From Cryphonectria parasitica EP155 (Eukaryota > Ascomycota > Sordariomycetes > Diaporthales > Cryphonectriaceae): a DNA stretch of 64,000 nt. The DNA is taken from positions 1,229,731 through 1,293,730 of the forward strand of contig NW_024468918.1 in the NCBI RefSeq assembly GCF_011745365.1. Direction: 5' to 3'. The notes under the pieces were generated by a model. The model searched no databases, had not been told where the DNA came from, and saw only the letters and a list, made by a program, of their open reading frames with translations. This document shows positions 23,378-34,846 of the stretch, piece after piece; within the stretch, counting starts at the first letter, position 1, and every line of letters begins with the position of its first letter. The position numbers were made by a program, and so were the translations under genes.

Positions 23378-24767
23378 GGATACGTGTTTAAAGGATTGTA
23401 TTTCTTGCGCAGCGCCTATCTCCAATGCTTTGAAATGAATAAGAAGAATTGACAGGAGCTTAAGAGCCGGTCGCTTAATTGATAAAAATTGATGACCTTG
23501 ATTATTGAACATCGTGTAGAAGGCACTCTAGGGGCTGTACAAATGGTAGAAGGGAAGATGGTTCATTGTTTCCTATCTCAAAAAGGCGCCTTGCCAACTG
23601 CCCGTCTATATAGAAAGGGACAGTAGGCGCTAGTCCCAATTGGGACAGAAACACCAGTGACTCACCACTTGCCCTAGCTCAGTGAATGGCTAAAAGGTTA
23701 GTCACTATTTCCTGTGACTGCTGGCCTGGGGCCTCATATTTCATTCAGGCCCTATGGCTGCTGCCACACATCGTGTTAATGGGTCCTTGCCTTGAACCTA
23801 AAGGCCTCAACCATATATCAGATATAGAAAGTATATGAAGACTAAGCAGCTGGAAAATTTGGAAATTACACAAAGATCCATTTAAACAACAATTAGAGAG
23901 ATCAGTAATCTTTGTTACCGAAAGCAATACCACGCTTTCTAGCTAAAATATATGCTGGGCTTGCAAATCACGCTTCCTTGGTACCGACCATTCCTGCGCG
24001 GTTGATCTCCCTGACTCTAATATTGATATTTTTCATCACCAGATAAGTCTCTCTAATGCAATTCGTAACTATGCTAAAGCGAATGATTTTCCTATTAAAG
24101 ACGAGAGAAGTCAGACATCAAATCGTGAAAGCTGAGAGATTGCAAACCACGGACCTATACAACTGTGCGGTCCAAGGCCAAAGGGTTTCTGGATGTTTCG
24201 ATGATCCGCGTCGGATTCGGCTGGCTGTAAATCTTCCGGGAAAAAAACAATCCATTGGCGAAATAGAATAAGTGTCCACTGAAATAGCGGAAGATTGGAA
24301 CAATTATAAAGCCCTTGACATACATCACGTGCAGGGTGCGATTCTTCTGAGACGGTCGATGCGACTTTCTGAGCTATTGATGAGGCTTCTTCGGACTTTG
24401 AGTAATAAAGCGCATACTAAAACATGTCCTGGATTTTCTTAAGTATGCTTGAACAAAATGTCTCGAGTTGGCGTAGTTGAAAGTTTTCTTCCTAGCCAAT
24501 ATTGCATTCTTTCTCATGCAATATCATTGAATTGGGATCAACCACGTAAGGGGATTGGCTGAGGACAGTTGTCTCGTCATACTGAATATCACATTTACGC
24601 AATGACCGACTCTACAAGTTTTTATGATCCTTTGGTAGGGGTTTCGAATTTGCACAAAGTGCCGACACATGATCCACGGCCCAGCGCAAGAGGTCCAAGA
24701 TGAAGCGATAGCATGACGGGGGCAACAACAACAACAGTATCTATTGCAAAAAGAAGCAAATAACAAT
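23378..24767. other. Intergenic, hemerythrin 3' flank to NR-PKS relic
   Basis: No gene is recognised in 1.4 kb. A perfect 14-bp palindrome GTCCCAATTGGGAC is at 23633-23646. Short ORFs near 24056-24303 have no recognisable features. Confidence 0.45.
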
Positions 24768-27700
24768 TTACGAATGAATATATCCCATATCTTTCCAAGA
24801 CGCGACATACCTGCGAGCGATGTCAAACCCCACGGGTCCCATTCCCGCCATCGTCGGAGAGTGCTCCTGGGCCTTCGCTGTGTCCAAGATCAGACCGCCA
24901 CAGGACATCCTCTCAAAATTGTGATAAAGGAAATCAATAAGCTTTTTAGCCGGATTTTCGGCCTCAGTTGACAGTGGCGAGGAGCGTACACGTTTGCACC
25001 ATTCCCGGAATGGGATGATGTTGCAGGGCGGAATGCCGAGGGCATCCGCCAACACAGGCGACATCTCCTTCCAGGGCTAGCCGACGGGGTTATCGATGTG
25101 ATAGACAGGATAAAAAGGTTTCAGAGCTCCATCATGGTCTCCAATGGCGGCCAGGTCGACTATGGCACGGGCACACTTGTCCACCGGCACCCATTGTAGA
25201 ACCCCGTCGAAGTCGGGCCACACCTGCAGCGACTGGGCCGACTTGACTAGGAAGGCGAAGTGCTCTACGGGGTTCCAGAAGCCGGTCCTGCTCGAACCGG
25301 CAATCTGGCCACGCCGCACGATCATAGTCCGGAAGTGCTCAGAGTGGTGTTTGTGCAACGTCTCTTCCAGCCAGCGCTCACATACCCACTTTGCTTCGCA
25401 GTAGCCAATAGGCATGGCTGCGGAGAGAGGGAATCTCTGCTCCCGAACCCGAGGACCCTCTGCGAGCCCGACCACACCGATGGAGGATACAAGCTGTAAA
25501 CCAATACGCGGTGCGCCCTCGCGGCTGGCCATATCTCGTGCCAGGTCGAGCAGGTTGCGGAGGGCTTGAAATTGAGGTTCGAAGGCCCGCAAGGGGCGCG
25601 TACCGCTCATCGGCCAGGCATTGTGAATTATATGTGTTACATTTTGTTGAAGCCAGGCGTATTCAGATGCCGGAATTCCAAGGCCTGGCCTGCAAGTGTC
25701 GGCTTCGATCACGCGAAGCTTAGACCTGGCATGGCGCAATAGCTCAATAGCGCGCGAGGCAAAGGCTTGGAACTGACGCTGCTGCGCCGAGATGCTGCTA
25801 CTGCGGCGATTTATGCAGACCACCATCTTGACCCTGTGATTCTCAGCAAGCTCGGTGACCAAGTGCGATCCCAGGCTCCCTGTACCACCTGTGACGAGGA
25901 CGACAGCGTCATCTTTGCTACTATCAGCCGAGGCCGTCTTGATGGCAGGCAATATCTTCTCATCTGGCACTAACAGCCCAGTTACTTGTGAATTGCTTGA
26001 CATATCTCTCTGCTTCTTCGAGTCGAGCCGCCTCTGCACAAGTATCGAGCTGCACAGCCTTAGTCTCACGCGAAGGAAGTGGCATGAGAGGCACGCTGAG
26101 CTCTTGGGAAATGATAGGTAATGGTGTTGCTAGAGCTATGATAACCTTCTGAAATTGGTTTTCAGGCAGCGCCCCATCAGTCCAGTCAACACGCCCGAAC
26201 CCGGCAGCATGAAGCTTGCATTCCCAGTGCGGGCCAGAGACGATAGCATGCTTCCGGTCGTCATCGAAAAGCCACCACCCCTCGAGTAAACCGAAAATAA
26301 GATTAACAAAAGGAGCAATCTCAGTCATCTCGAGCATCATAAAGAAATCCATTAGAGCTTAGAGCGCTAAGCGATGTAACGAGATTATGAGTTGCATGAA
26401 TCGCATTGCTAGCTAGAATGATATGATTGTTTCGCAGCTTCTCTGCTAGCAATTCTTGAATGTTGTAGACTGCAAAACGTATAAATGGATAGAGTTTGCC
26501 CATCTGCCGGCGTGCATTGGCAACCATGGATGCTAAGAGATCTGTAAAGATGTATTCGATAGGAATATTGAGCGAGGCTAGGAACGGTGCGAGGACCCGG
26601 GTGGTTCCTCCTGTTCCGGAGCCTAACTCGAGTATTCGAAGCGTTTTGCCACCTATCTGATCTTGACAGCAGCGTACGCGGCTCACCAAATGATCAATAG
26701 TATCTCGCATCTAGCTGTAGTTCATACGGTTGAAGGTATGCTCGCAGTATAGCGCCTCGACCCGCCTGCGACCCTCAACGGAGCCAAGCAGGACGCTAAT
26801 CCCATCCGTCTTACCGGTCAGCACACCAGCGAGGTGCTTTCCAGCATAGTACGTGAGGTTGTTAGCGATGGCAAACTCGGGATACAAGTCCAAGAGCTCC
26901 TGCAAGACGGACTTACTGGATATGCGTGGCGCTGCTATATGCGTACGGGTTATCTGGCTTGAAGCTGGGTCGATGTTGACAAGACGAGCGTCCCTGCTGA
27001 GGAAACTGAAGACAAATTCCATAAGCTGCTCTTGTTTGGGAGCAAATGAGACGCACGGCAGGACATCGCCTGCTTTGGCTGTTCGCAGAGGCCAGCCGAG
27101 CTCGTCAAAGGCCTCCAGAACGAGGGCGACACAGAGTCGGTTGGTGGCGGCAATGACGACCTGTGCCGTGTTGTCAAGATGGTACTCGCGGATGCGCTGA
27201 TCAGAGAGACTCTTAACGGCCTCAAAGGACTGCAGGATGTCGGCCAGTTCCAGTTTCAGACTTCTTGCGGACGCGTGCTTCAATTCGAATACCTCGCGAG
27301 GTGTGAACACACCCGTGTCGACGTCCTCGCTGCTGGTAGTCGTGCTATCGTTATAGTCCTCAAAGCCGTTTTTTTTCATCCTGGTGGACGTTATATCCCA
27401 CGGCATGGGCGGCCCCGGAACAATATGTACCTTGTCCTCATCACCGAACAAGGTGTTCGAGATGCACACTACAAAGCTGCGGAAGGGATTTGCTCCCATA
27501 AGTTGCATCTGGTCGAGCGTGCACTCGAAAGCCATCCCAACCTCTCGAGCAAGCTCCATGCCCATCAGAGAGTCGATGCCGAAGTCTGCCAGTGCCGAGT
27601 CGTCGCCGATCTCGCTAGCCTCAACGCCTGTTACGCTTGACACCAGATTTCGAACATCATCAGTGATATCTGAGCGCTCCAGGCCAGTTGCAGACGTTTT

Positions 27701-30540
27701 CTCTGTTTGAGGAGCTGGTGGACCACCCTTTGCAACTCCACTACCGCCACCTGTATCGACATAGCTTCCAGGTTTCATCTGGCTCCAAGACAGCATCTGA
27801 GTGGCAAGGCCAACCCCATCCTTTTTAGCAGCTGCTACTAACTTCGACTCGTCAGCCGTCCATCTAGTCAGTAGCCTCACCATCGAAGCCTTGCTGACGC
27901 GGGCGTATTGGATCCCTAGCATGATCTCAGCCAGCATGCCGGTACGGGCATCGAAGACAAACACGTCCGAGATGTAAAGCTTTTCTGTCTGGCGCTTGTG
28001 CCATGCAAAAACATGCCACGCAGCCGGGCCAGAGTCATCATTGTTATCGCGCTCCTCGCCAGCAGCCGCAGCGTGGGGTGAGCGCATGGACTTTTCACAG
28101 CCAGTGGCGAAGTACATGTCACAATCATCACGGTCCGTCATGCAGTTCACCCAGATACCAGCGACCTGACTGAAGTTGTCACTCAGCGGGACATCGAGCC
28201 ACGCGCCGCTCGTCGAGTGCATGCAGACGACGCGTCCCGCCGTCTCGCCGCGATATCCTACCACGGTCTTGACGCCGCGATACAGCTGATGATAGTGGAC
28301 GATCTCGTCAAAGGCACGATAGACGTTCCGCCCTCGCAAAACATCCACATCGTTGTGGTCTTGGTCGATGTCCTCCACTCCGAGGCGCAGCAGATCTACG
28401 CACCGCTCGTAGCTGACAAGACGATCGAACCTGGCAAACTCAGCATGGTAGGTCGGGTCGGAGGCTGTGCGAATATGCAAACGGGCTTCTACATGCGTCT
28501 GGGGCTGGTTGTCACTGGGGCCAGATACGCTGGTGATCTTCCAATTCCACAAAAAAGTGCCGTCTTTTGTTCCTCCTTCCGTCGGCGAGCCACACCATCC
28601 GGGTTGGGTCCGTGCAAATTGGGGCATGATTGACCATATCAAGAACGACAGGTTGCATGTTAGAGGCCTTCCAGTCGAGGTGGAGACTGAACAGCGCCTC
28701 TATAGCCATACTAACCTCCAAAGTGGTGCGGCAGATTGGTGCTGTCTGACGCAGCAACGCCACACTATCGTAGAGTTTGAGGTCCAGTCCGACGAATGTA
28801 GATACTTGACCTCCAAAGCAGAGAATCACAGGCCGTTCCGCCTTGATCGCTCCAATTCCGACCTCAGTGGGACTGGTACAGGCGCGCTCCAGAGTATCGA
28901 TGAGCTCGGCTGTTGAGCGGCAGCTGAAGACGAAAGCGTTGGCCAGGGATCGATTGGACTGCCTGTTCATCTAGATTGAGAACTGGTCGAATGTGGCAGC
29001 AGGGTGGGACCTGATATACGCGGCAAGTTTGGCACAGTATACGCTAATGCTGTGGACGTCAAGGCCGGCGATCCCGAAAGGGAGGCGCTGGGGAGTGACA
29101 GCATCAGTAATAGTACGCATCGTAGCCGATATAGTGTTGGTGACAGCCCCAGCCTGCGGGTTCTGCATCACAATGATGGACGCGTTCGAGCCTGATGCCC
29201 CGTAGTTGTTAATCAGAGCGGCTTTGCACTCCTGTGGCCACGGTTGAAGCGACGTGACTACGTGTATCATATCATTCGGCTCAGCGGAGATATGATGGCT
29301 CAGGGTCGTGAAGCTGGCCTGAGGAGGAAGAAAGAAATCCACCTTGCATCATCACCAGAACCTTAATAAGCGAGATTATACCGCTTGCGCCCTCGGTGTG
29401 CCCAATATGACCCTTGACTGATCCAATAGGTAGACTTGTACGCCTGGATGGACCTGCAAGAGCCGTCCGTATACTCTCGTACTCAGTTGGGTCGCCGACT
29501 GGCGTTCCGGTTCCGTGTGCCTCTACAAATGATATATCAGGCGGGTCGAGATTGGCCGCAACGCCCCCTGCCAGAGCCGCCGTACATTCGCCAGAGAGAA
29601 TATTTGGACACGCCGTGTGAATCGCTACGGCAGAGGCCGAGAAGGCAGTATCCAATGGCACTTTTACCATTCCCAGATTAGCATATTGCTCGTGGTTGGT
29701 CGACAGAGTGGGAAAGGGCTTGATTATAGGAGTTTCTCTTACTCGAGGGGCCTGTCCATCCGAAGTATTGCGATACTTTTCCTGGTATAAAGCTTTTGAG
29801 GTTGCCCGTAGCCGTAAAGGCATTGGCACCGTAACATGCTACAGTGGAATTCAATATATTAGCAAGATGCTTTCACGTTGTTCCTCTAAAGCGCAAAGGA
29901 GTATCCAACGTCATCTAGCCTGGTCTTACCTGCGTGGTGCTCACAGTCGGCTGCACAAGCCCCCAAGTAGACACCGACGTGTTTCTTGTCACGTACGCCG
30001 TCTCGGTGATATATCCGGATGACTCAACAGCCTGATACGCCGCTTGCAGGAACAGACGTTTTTGAGGATCCATAGTGGCGGCCTCTCTGGGGCTCTTCTT
30101 GAAGAATCTGTGGTCGAACTCGTCGACACCTTGCATGAAGTTGCCGTCCCATTTGCGCATGGGATCCTGACGATCCTCGCGGAAGAGCGTGTCCATCATC
30201 AACCGGTCAGGGCCGATCTCTTCGTGCTGAGACTCACCTGTCTGCAGCATGCGGGCAAAATCGTCCACATCATCCGCGCCCGCCACCTTAATGCTCATGC
30301 CTACTATGGCGATGGCCTCTTCTCTCGGTGCAATACGGGAACTGACAGCAACAGATGCTTTCGGGCTTTGGGTTCTAGGCCGCCTTCTCTGTGACCCTCC
30401 TCTGCCAAGATTACCTAGACCAACATCTTCACTACCAGCGTCGCCAAAGTGTAACAGCTTTCGGCCAAGTCGGCGCACTATTGTTGGCGGCACACAAGTG
30501 TCTGGACTTTTTTCCTTCTCCTCTCTTTCGTCACGTTGAC
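24768..30540 (-). pseudogene. Non-reducing polyketide synthase relic (KS-[MAT]-PT-ACP-CMeT-R)
   Basis: Read on the - strand: SAT-KS linker ([19 protein letters not shown], ~30500), KS, a MAT stub ([16 protein letters not shown]), PT, one ACP (DFGIDSLMGMEL, Ser codon near 27570), C-methyltransferase (LELGSGTGGTTR, then LEMTEIAPFV), and an R domain ([18 protein letters not shown]) ending at 24768. Two introns in the KS are plausible (29839-29929, 29661-29742). Damage: no SAT domain; frameshifts near 29985, 29330, 28575 and 26340; KS nucleophile Cys replaced by Phe (TTC, 29641-29643); an in-frame deletion of roughly 100 KS residues after ALAGGV; nearly all MAT and the start of PT missing; in-frame TAG at 28971-28973, 26711-26713 and 25077-25079. 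The ancestor was a reductive-release, methylating NR-PKS making an aromatic aldehyde (CitS/AfoE/SorB/TropA clade, by domain order). It cannot function. Confidence 0.9.
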
Positions 30541-31203
30541 TACTTTAAAGAACCGAAAATTTGAGTTGATTGAAGGCTGCAATACTAAATCCTACGGAGA
30601 CACTTTATTTCTCTAGGTAGAGTCTGCAATTTGACGCCTGTCAGAACTTGGTCAGGCTGTGAGCGAATCCTTCGGCAAAAAGAATGCCTTGCCAATTAAT
30701 TACAACCACAGCGCCCCGGCCGGCCCGAATCAAGAATTTGGTAGCACAAGTGTGCCACCAGTCTTATCCAGGCAGGTAGAGAAGCGCGGGTGGCCGGCCT
30801 ACTGGAACCGAGCAGAGTTCATAGCCAACCGGTTATCAAGGGATGGTGCTAAAGCATTGTAAGGGAGGGATTTAGCTTTCTGCTCCAGATATATGAAATA
30901 GAACCGACTCTCATCAGAAGTAGCAAGTGACATAACCGTGGGATCTCTCATTGATCTGATCGAAGTTTCAACTTATAGACAACATATTCCCTAAGGACAT
31001 GCTCTTTGATAATGCTGAAGGCAGCAGAGTGAACTCAATCATTTCGCAATCTGAAACCTATTCAAACCTGTTAAGCTTTTTATCCCTCTGGGAAATGTGA
31101 CTTATTCTATTGGTGATTGAATTAATTTGTTTAGAGTATAGCCTCTTTGTATAGAATGGCAGTTCGGTCATCTAAAGCTGTGGATAGTCTGATGAAGGCT
31201 TCA
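30541..31203. other. Gap between NR-PKS relic and FMO
   Basis: The SAT domain of the NR-PKS would be expected here but no trace of it was recognised. No other gene is seen. Confidence 0.5.
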
Positions 31204-32705
31204 CTATGAGCTTGAGGCTCTAACTCTACTCTCCGTCTCGTCCTTTACTTGGCCAATCATTTTCTCCACGTCGAAGTCCCACAGACTTCTGGTCCGCCGC
31301 TTGATCTCTGTCTCGATCGTTGTAGAGTCTTGTCGGGTTGCTGGGTATCTCCACTGATAGATATCGCCCACGTCTCTGGAACTTTGTACTACCGCTTGCG
31401 AGCGCACAAGACGCAAAGAACTATAAGCCTGGAAGGCCGCTGAAATGGCTTTGTTCTTCCTGTCACCGTATTCTGGGGTAAGAGCTGCTGATCCCAAAGC
31501 TGTGGCTAGGACCAGAGCGTCCTCAACTCCCATGCAAGCCCCGGCTCCCATGAATGGGCTCATGGCATGGGCAGAGTCACCAACCAAACACACACGACTT
31601 CTTGCGTATGTTGACGCAGGATGGCGGGCCGTGTCGAATATACCCCATTTGGATAAAGTCTTGGGGAACATGCTCACTAAGTCTTGCACAGCAGGGCTCC
31701 AATTGTGGACAGCGCTCTTAACCTCGTCGCGCGTACTTGGCAAGACCATCTTGCTGATATCCGGCCACTCTTGCGTATCATGGATGCCAATTACGACATT
31801 TAACAAGGTCCAGTTTGCAACCTAAGTCAAGTCAGTAACAAACCCAGAGTACTCGCAGTAGGGAAATCGCAAAACGCACGGGATATGATGTTATATGAGC
31901 GTTAGGTCCCAAGTGCATGCAATGATTATTCGCTTTATCATGGCCGAACACCTTCACGCCATCTCCAATAGGCAATAAAGCGCGATAGACCATCTTATGG
32001 CTGTAATGTGCATGGGAGGCGGGATCACTCTCTCCTAACAGCAATTCTCGAGTTCTCGAGTGTATCCCATCGCAGCCCACCACTATACAATCTCCATTGT
32101 CAGGTCCATCAATAGTAGTGAAAAAAGGGAAAGGAACATATTTGGTTGGGACCAAACGTACGAGCATCTGCCTCGGCCGTGGTGCCGTCCGTAAACCGCA
32201 GTAGCACCTTATCACTGCCCTCATCGATGTAGCTTTCCAACTCCTTGGAAAACTGGACGGTATCAGGTGGTAGGCGGCTTGCCATCTGTGTCAAGAACAA
32301 CGATCGGAGACACCCCCAGTAATCGGGCTCGCGAGTTGAGAGGCTGAACAAAAGGCTTTTTTCTTCGGACTCCGCCTCTTGTTTGGTCTGTGGGCTAAAA
32401 CCGTCCCAATAGCGTTTTATCTCGTTCTTGGTGGCCTCACCAATTTGGCTGAGCGCGGCTAGCACGGAAGGGCTCAAGCGTGCCATGCAATCTCTTGCTA
32501 CTGCTGTAAAGGCGAACGCAGCCCCGATCTCGTGCTGCGCGGAAGACCGTTCGTAGATATGAACCTGAAAACCGCGGTGCAGAAGTCCAAGGGCTACCAT
32601 AACCCCAATAATCCCGCCACCTACTACCGCTATGCTCGGGTAAGGCCCGTCGCCACTGGTGTCGCCAGCAGGCTTTTCATTGTGATTGTTCACTCTGGTG
32701 GTCAT
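31204..32705 (-). CDS. FAD-dependent monooxygenase, TropB/SorC/AzaH type
   Basis: Exons on the - strand are 32705-32162, 32091-31880 and 31821-31204, all in phase, giving 457 aa. Group A flavoprotein signatures are complete: GGGIIGVMVALGL with the downstream acidic residue (IYERS) for the FAD ADP moiety, CDGIHSRTR (DG motif), and CLVGDSAHAMSPFMGAGACM (GD motif). Length and pattern fit salicylate-hydroxylase-like enzymes that hydroxylate and dearomatise the aldehyde released by NR-PKSs with an R domain. It sits directly upstream, on the same strand, of the NR-PKS relic, the usual pairing. No lesion is visible, so it seems to be an intact enzyme whose local substrate source is gone. Confidence 0.88.
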
Positions 32706-33176
32706 TCTCGTCCTGTATCTCGGGAAGAGATTATTCGAGGCAATTGATCGTGAAAGAGATTTGGGAGTGCGTTGCGTAGGCCAAAAAAGTGAATCAACAC
32801 CGAAGAAGGCGAAAATAAATGTTCTCTGGAGGCACGGTACTTTGTGAACTAATATTCTATAAATTTAGATCTTGTGGCTCTCCTAATAGAATCCAGCGCA
32901 GTGGTGTGGATGATACGCAGTCTCTTGACGCCCCCCGCCCCCCTCCTCAGGGGCTATGCAACCTGTCCGGATGCGAGGATAGTTTCATTTTTCCGGCTAG
33001 TAATTATGAGCCGGATCCTCTCTTACCCTCAAAGTACCAGCGGGTTTGTTTTGCTTAGCGATTGAATTTACTTAAAGGTTAATTATGTTGAGGGATAATA
33101 TTTTCAAAGCACAAGTCATCGTGTCTTATCCTTGAAATTCTTTTTTCAAACTGTCAGCATTGTACCTTGACACAAA
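32706..33176. promoter_or_regulatory. Divergent spacer upstream of FMO and SDR fragment
   Basis: 471 bp between the FMO start (-) and the SDR fragment start (+). It is the likely promoter region of both. There is a C-rich run near 32930-32943. Confidence 0.45.
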
Positions 33177-33347
33177 ATGCCCAGAAAGACAGTCCTGATC
33201 ACGGGCTGTAGCGAGGGAGGCCTGGGGTTTTCACTGGCGCAAGCCTTCCAACGGGCGGATTTTCACGTCTTTGCCACAGCCCGAGACACAGTCAAGGTCG
33301 AGTCACTAACCAAGGAACCGCATGTCCGGAGATTCCTGGAAGACTAA
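33177..33347 (+). pseudogene. N-terminal fragment of a short-chain dehydrogenase (Ayr1-like)
   Basis: A 56-codon ORF starts MPRKTVLITGCSEGGLG and continues ALAQAFQRA-like (LAQAFQRADFHVFATARD), the cofactor-binding half of an SDR related to 1-acyldihydroxyacetone-phosphate reductases. It ends at TAA 33345-33347 with no NAG, Ser or YxxxK motif following in any frame I could read. Truncated relic. Confidence 0.7.
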
Positions 33348-34211
33348 GGCTTGCTCATAGCTCCTGTTAGCGAGATACATCACATTGCCAGCAACATTTA
33401 CAACAATACGTAACTCACAAGTCCTCAGCAATACTGGCAAAGAGGTGCAATATGTTATATCTGTTGTTTAAAATATTTCTCTACTCTGTATCGCATCAGT
33501 TGTTTGGAGTCTAGCAGCTGCTGGCTGCACCTGGATTTGGAGTTGATGGAGCTGTAACTATGTATTTTTAATAAACTGGACAATTGAGTAAGCCAAATAT
33601 AGTAGTAAATATATGCAAAGAAGCTAATCGTCTTGGCAGACGTACTTATAAAGGAGGCGGACCAGACTATCAACAATAGACACCTGCTTGGATCACGGGA
33701 AAAGCGCAGCAACATGGCAAATTACGGCCTTTATACCCCCCACCCCTTGTCCTGCCCATGCCATAAAGCCTCAGCGCAAAAGGACTAAGCACTCGATATT
33801 CTTACGGAACCAGGCATTTATAAGGATTCGACGCTACATTGTCGGATACGGCATGTTTTCCGTGTTACCACTTCCTAGTCTGTCTTTTTGTTAGCTCCTG
33901 CATAGCGGCTTGCCCGTTCTAGATTAGTCTCATCCAGAGCCCCGACCCCAGCCACCGCATTTTTCCCTATCTAACTAAAATTCTCTTACCTTCGCCCCTC
34001 GTCGCCGTCTCCGTCTCCTCTTTCTTTCTTTCACATCTCCTCCTTCACATCTCCACCCCTAAATAATCCTGTCGAGACATCGGAATTTTTCCTCTGTCAC
34101 TACGATCACGCACTTTTGTAAGTGCAGGCGCTGTGCACGTTACCCGATCTGTTGGAATGGCGCTGGTGATCCTGTCGGAGCTGGCGTTGAACCGACAGGT
34201 TTCTGCCCGGA
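33348..34211. other. Intergenic with pyrimidine-rich tract
   Basis: No gene is recognised. A CT-rich tract at about 33990-34070 resembles fungal promoter or leader sequence. Confidence 0.45.
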
Positions 34212-34618
34212 ATGCCGTTGCTTATCCTTTCGTTGTCGCGTTAGGAGCTGGCATGTATAGACAGATTGCTGCCTGAAATGCCGTTGCTTATCCTCATGAC
34301 CGAGACCACCGCGACAGGACTGCTACTCATCGCCTCCGGCCGGTGAAAGCGCCTGGGTCTCTGGGAAGGTGGCTTCAGCCGGCTGTTGTTGTCGCATAGG
34401 AGCTGGCATGTAAAGACAGATTTCTGCTCGGGATGCCGTTGCTTATCCTTTCGTTGTCGCGTTAGGAGCTGGCATGTATAGACAGATTGCTGCCTGAAAT
34501 GCCGTTGCTTATCCTCATGACCGAGACCACCGCGACAGGACTGCTACTCATCGCCTCCGGCCGGTGAAAGCGCCTGGGTCTCTGGGAAGGTGGCTTCAGC
34601 CGGCTGTTGTTGTCGCAT
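34212..34618. repeat. Direct duplication, 186-bp copies at 221-bp spacing
   Basis: 34212-34397 and 34433-34618 are almost identical by eye, both running from ATGCCGTTGCTTATCC to TGTTGTTGTCGCAT. The 35-bp linker is itself a diverged copy of an internal segment (GGAGCTGGCATGTA..GACAGATT), so this is a small nested tandem array, perhaps with a third partial unit before 34212. Confidence 0.85.
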
Positions 34619-34846
34619 TTGGAGCTGGCGTTGAACCGGGACAAGGACGGGTCAAGCGTTGCACTGACAGCCTCGTTAAACCCCCGCATCACTCGAGTCA
34701 AGGCTGCTCTGCTGCTGCAAGAAGCCTGGGTGGGTGGGAATCTTGCCAGACATTGTGCAAGGGCGCATTCCTCAGATCCTCAAGGCCTGTTGGTCCTGCC
34801 TCTGTTATGCGAATGATGGCTGACCCAGAATAGTGCGATCCTCGGT

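Noticed and set aside
23633..23646. Perfect 14-bp palindrome GTCCCAATTGGGAC as a regulator site
   Set aside because: Single occurrence in a gene-free stretch; no matching copies seen in the cluster promoters.
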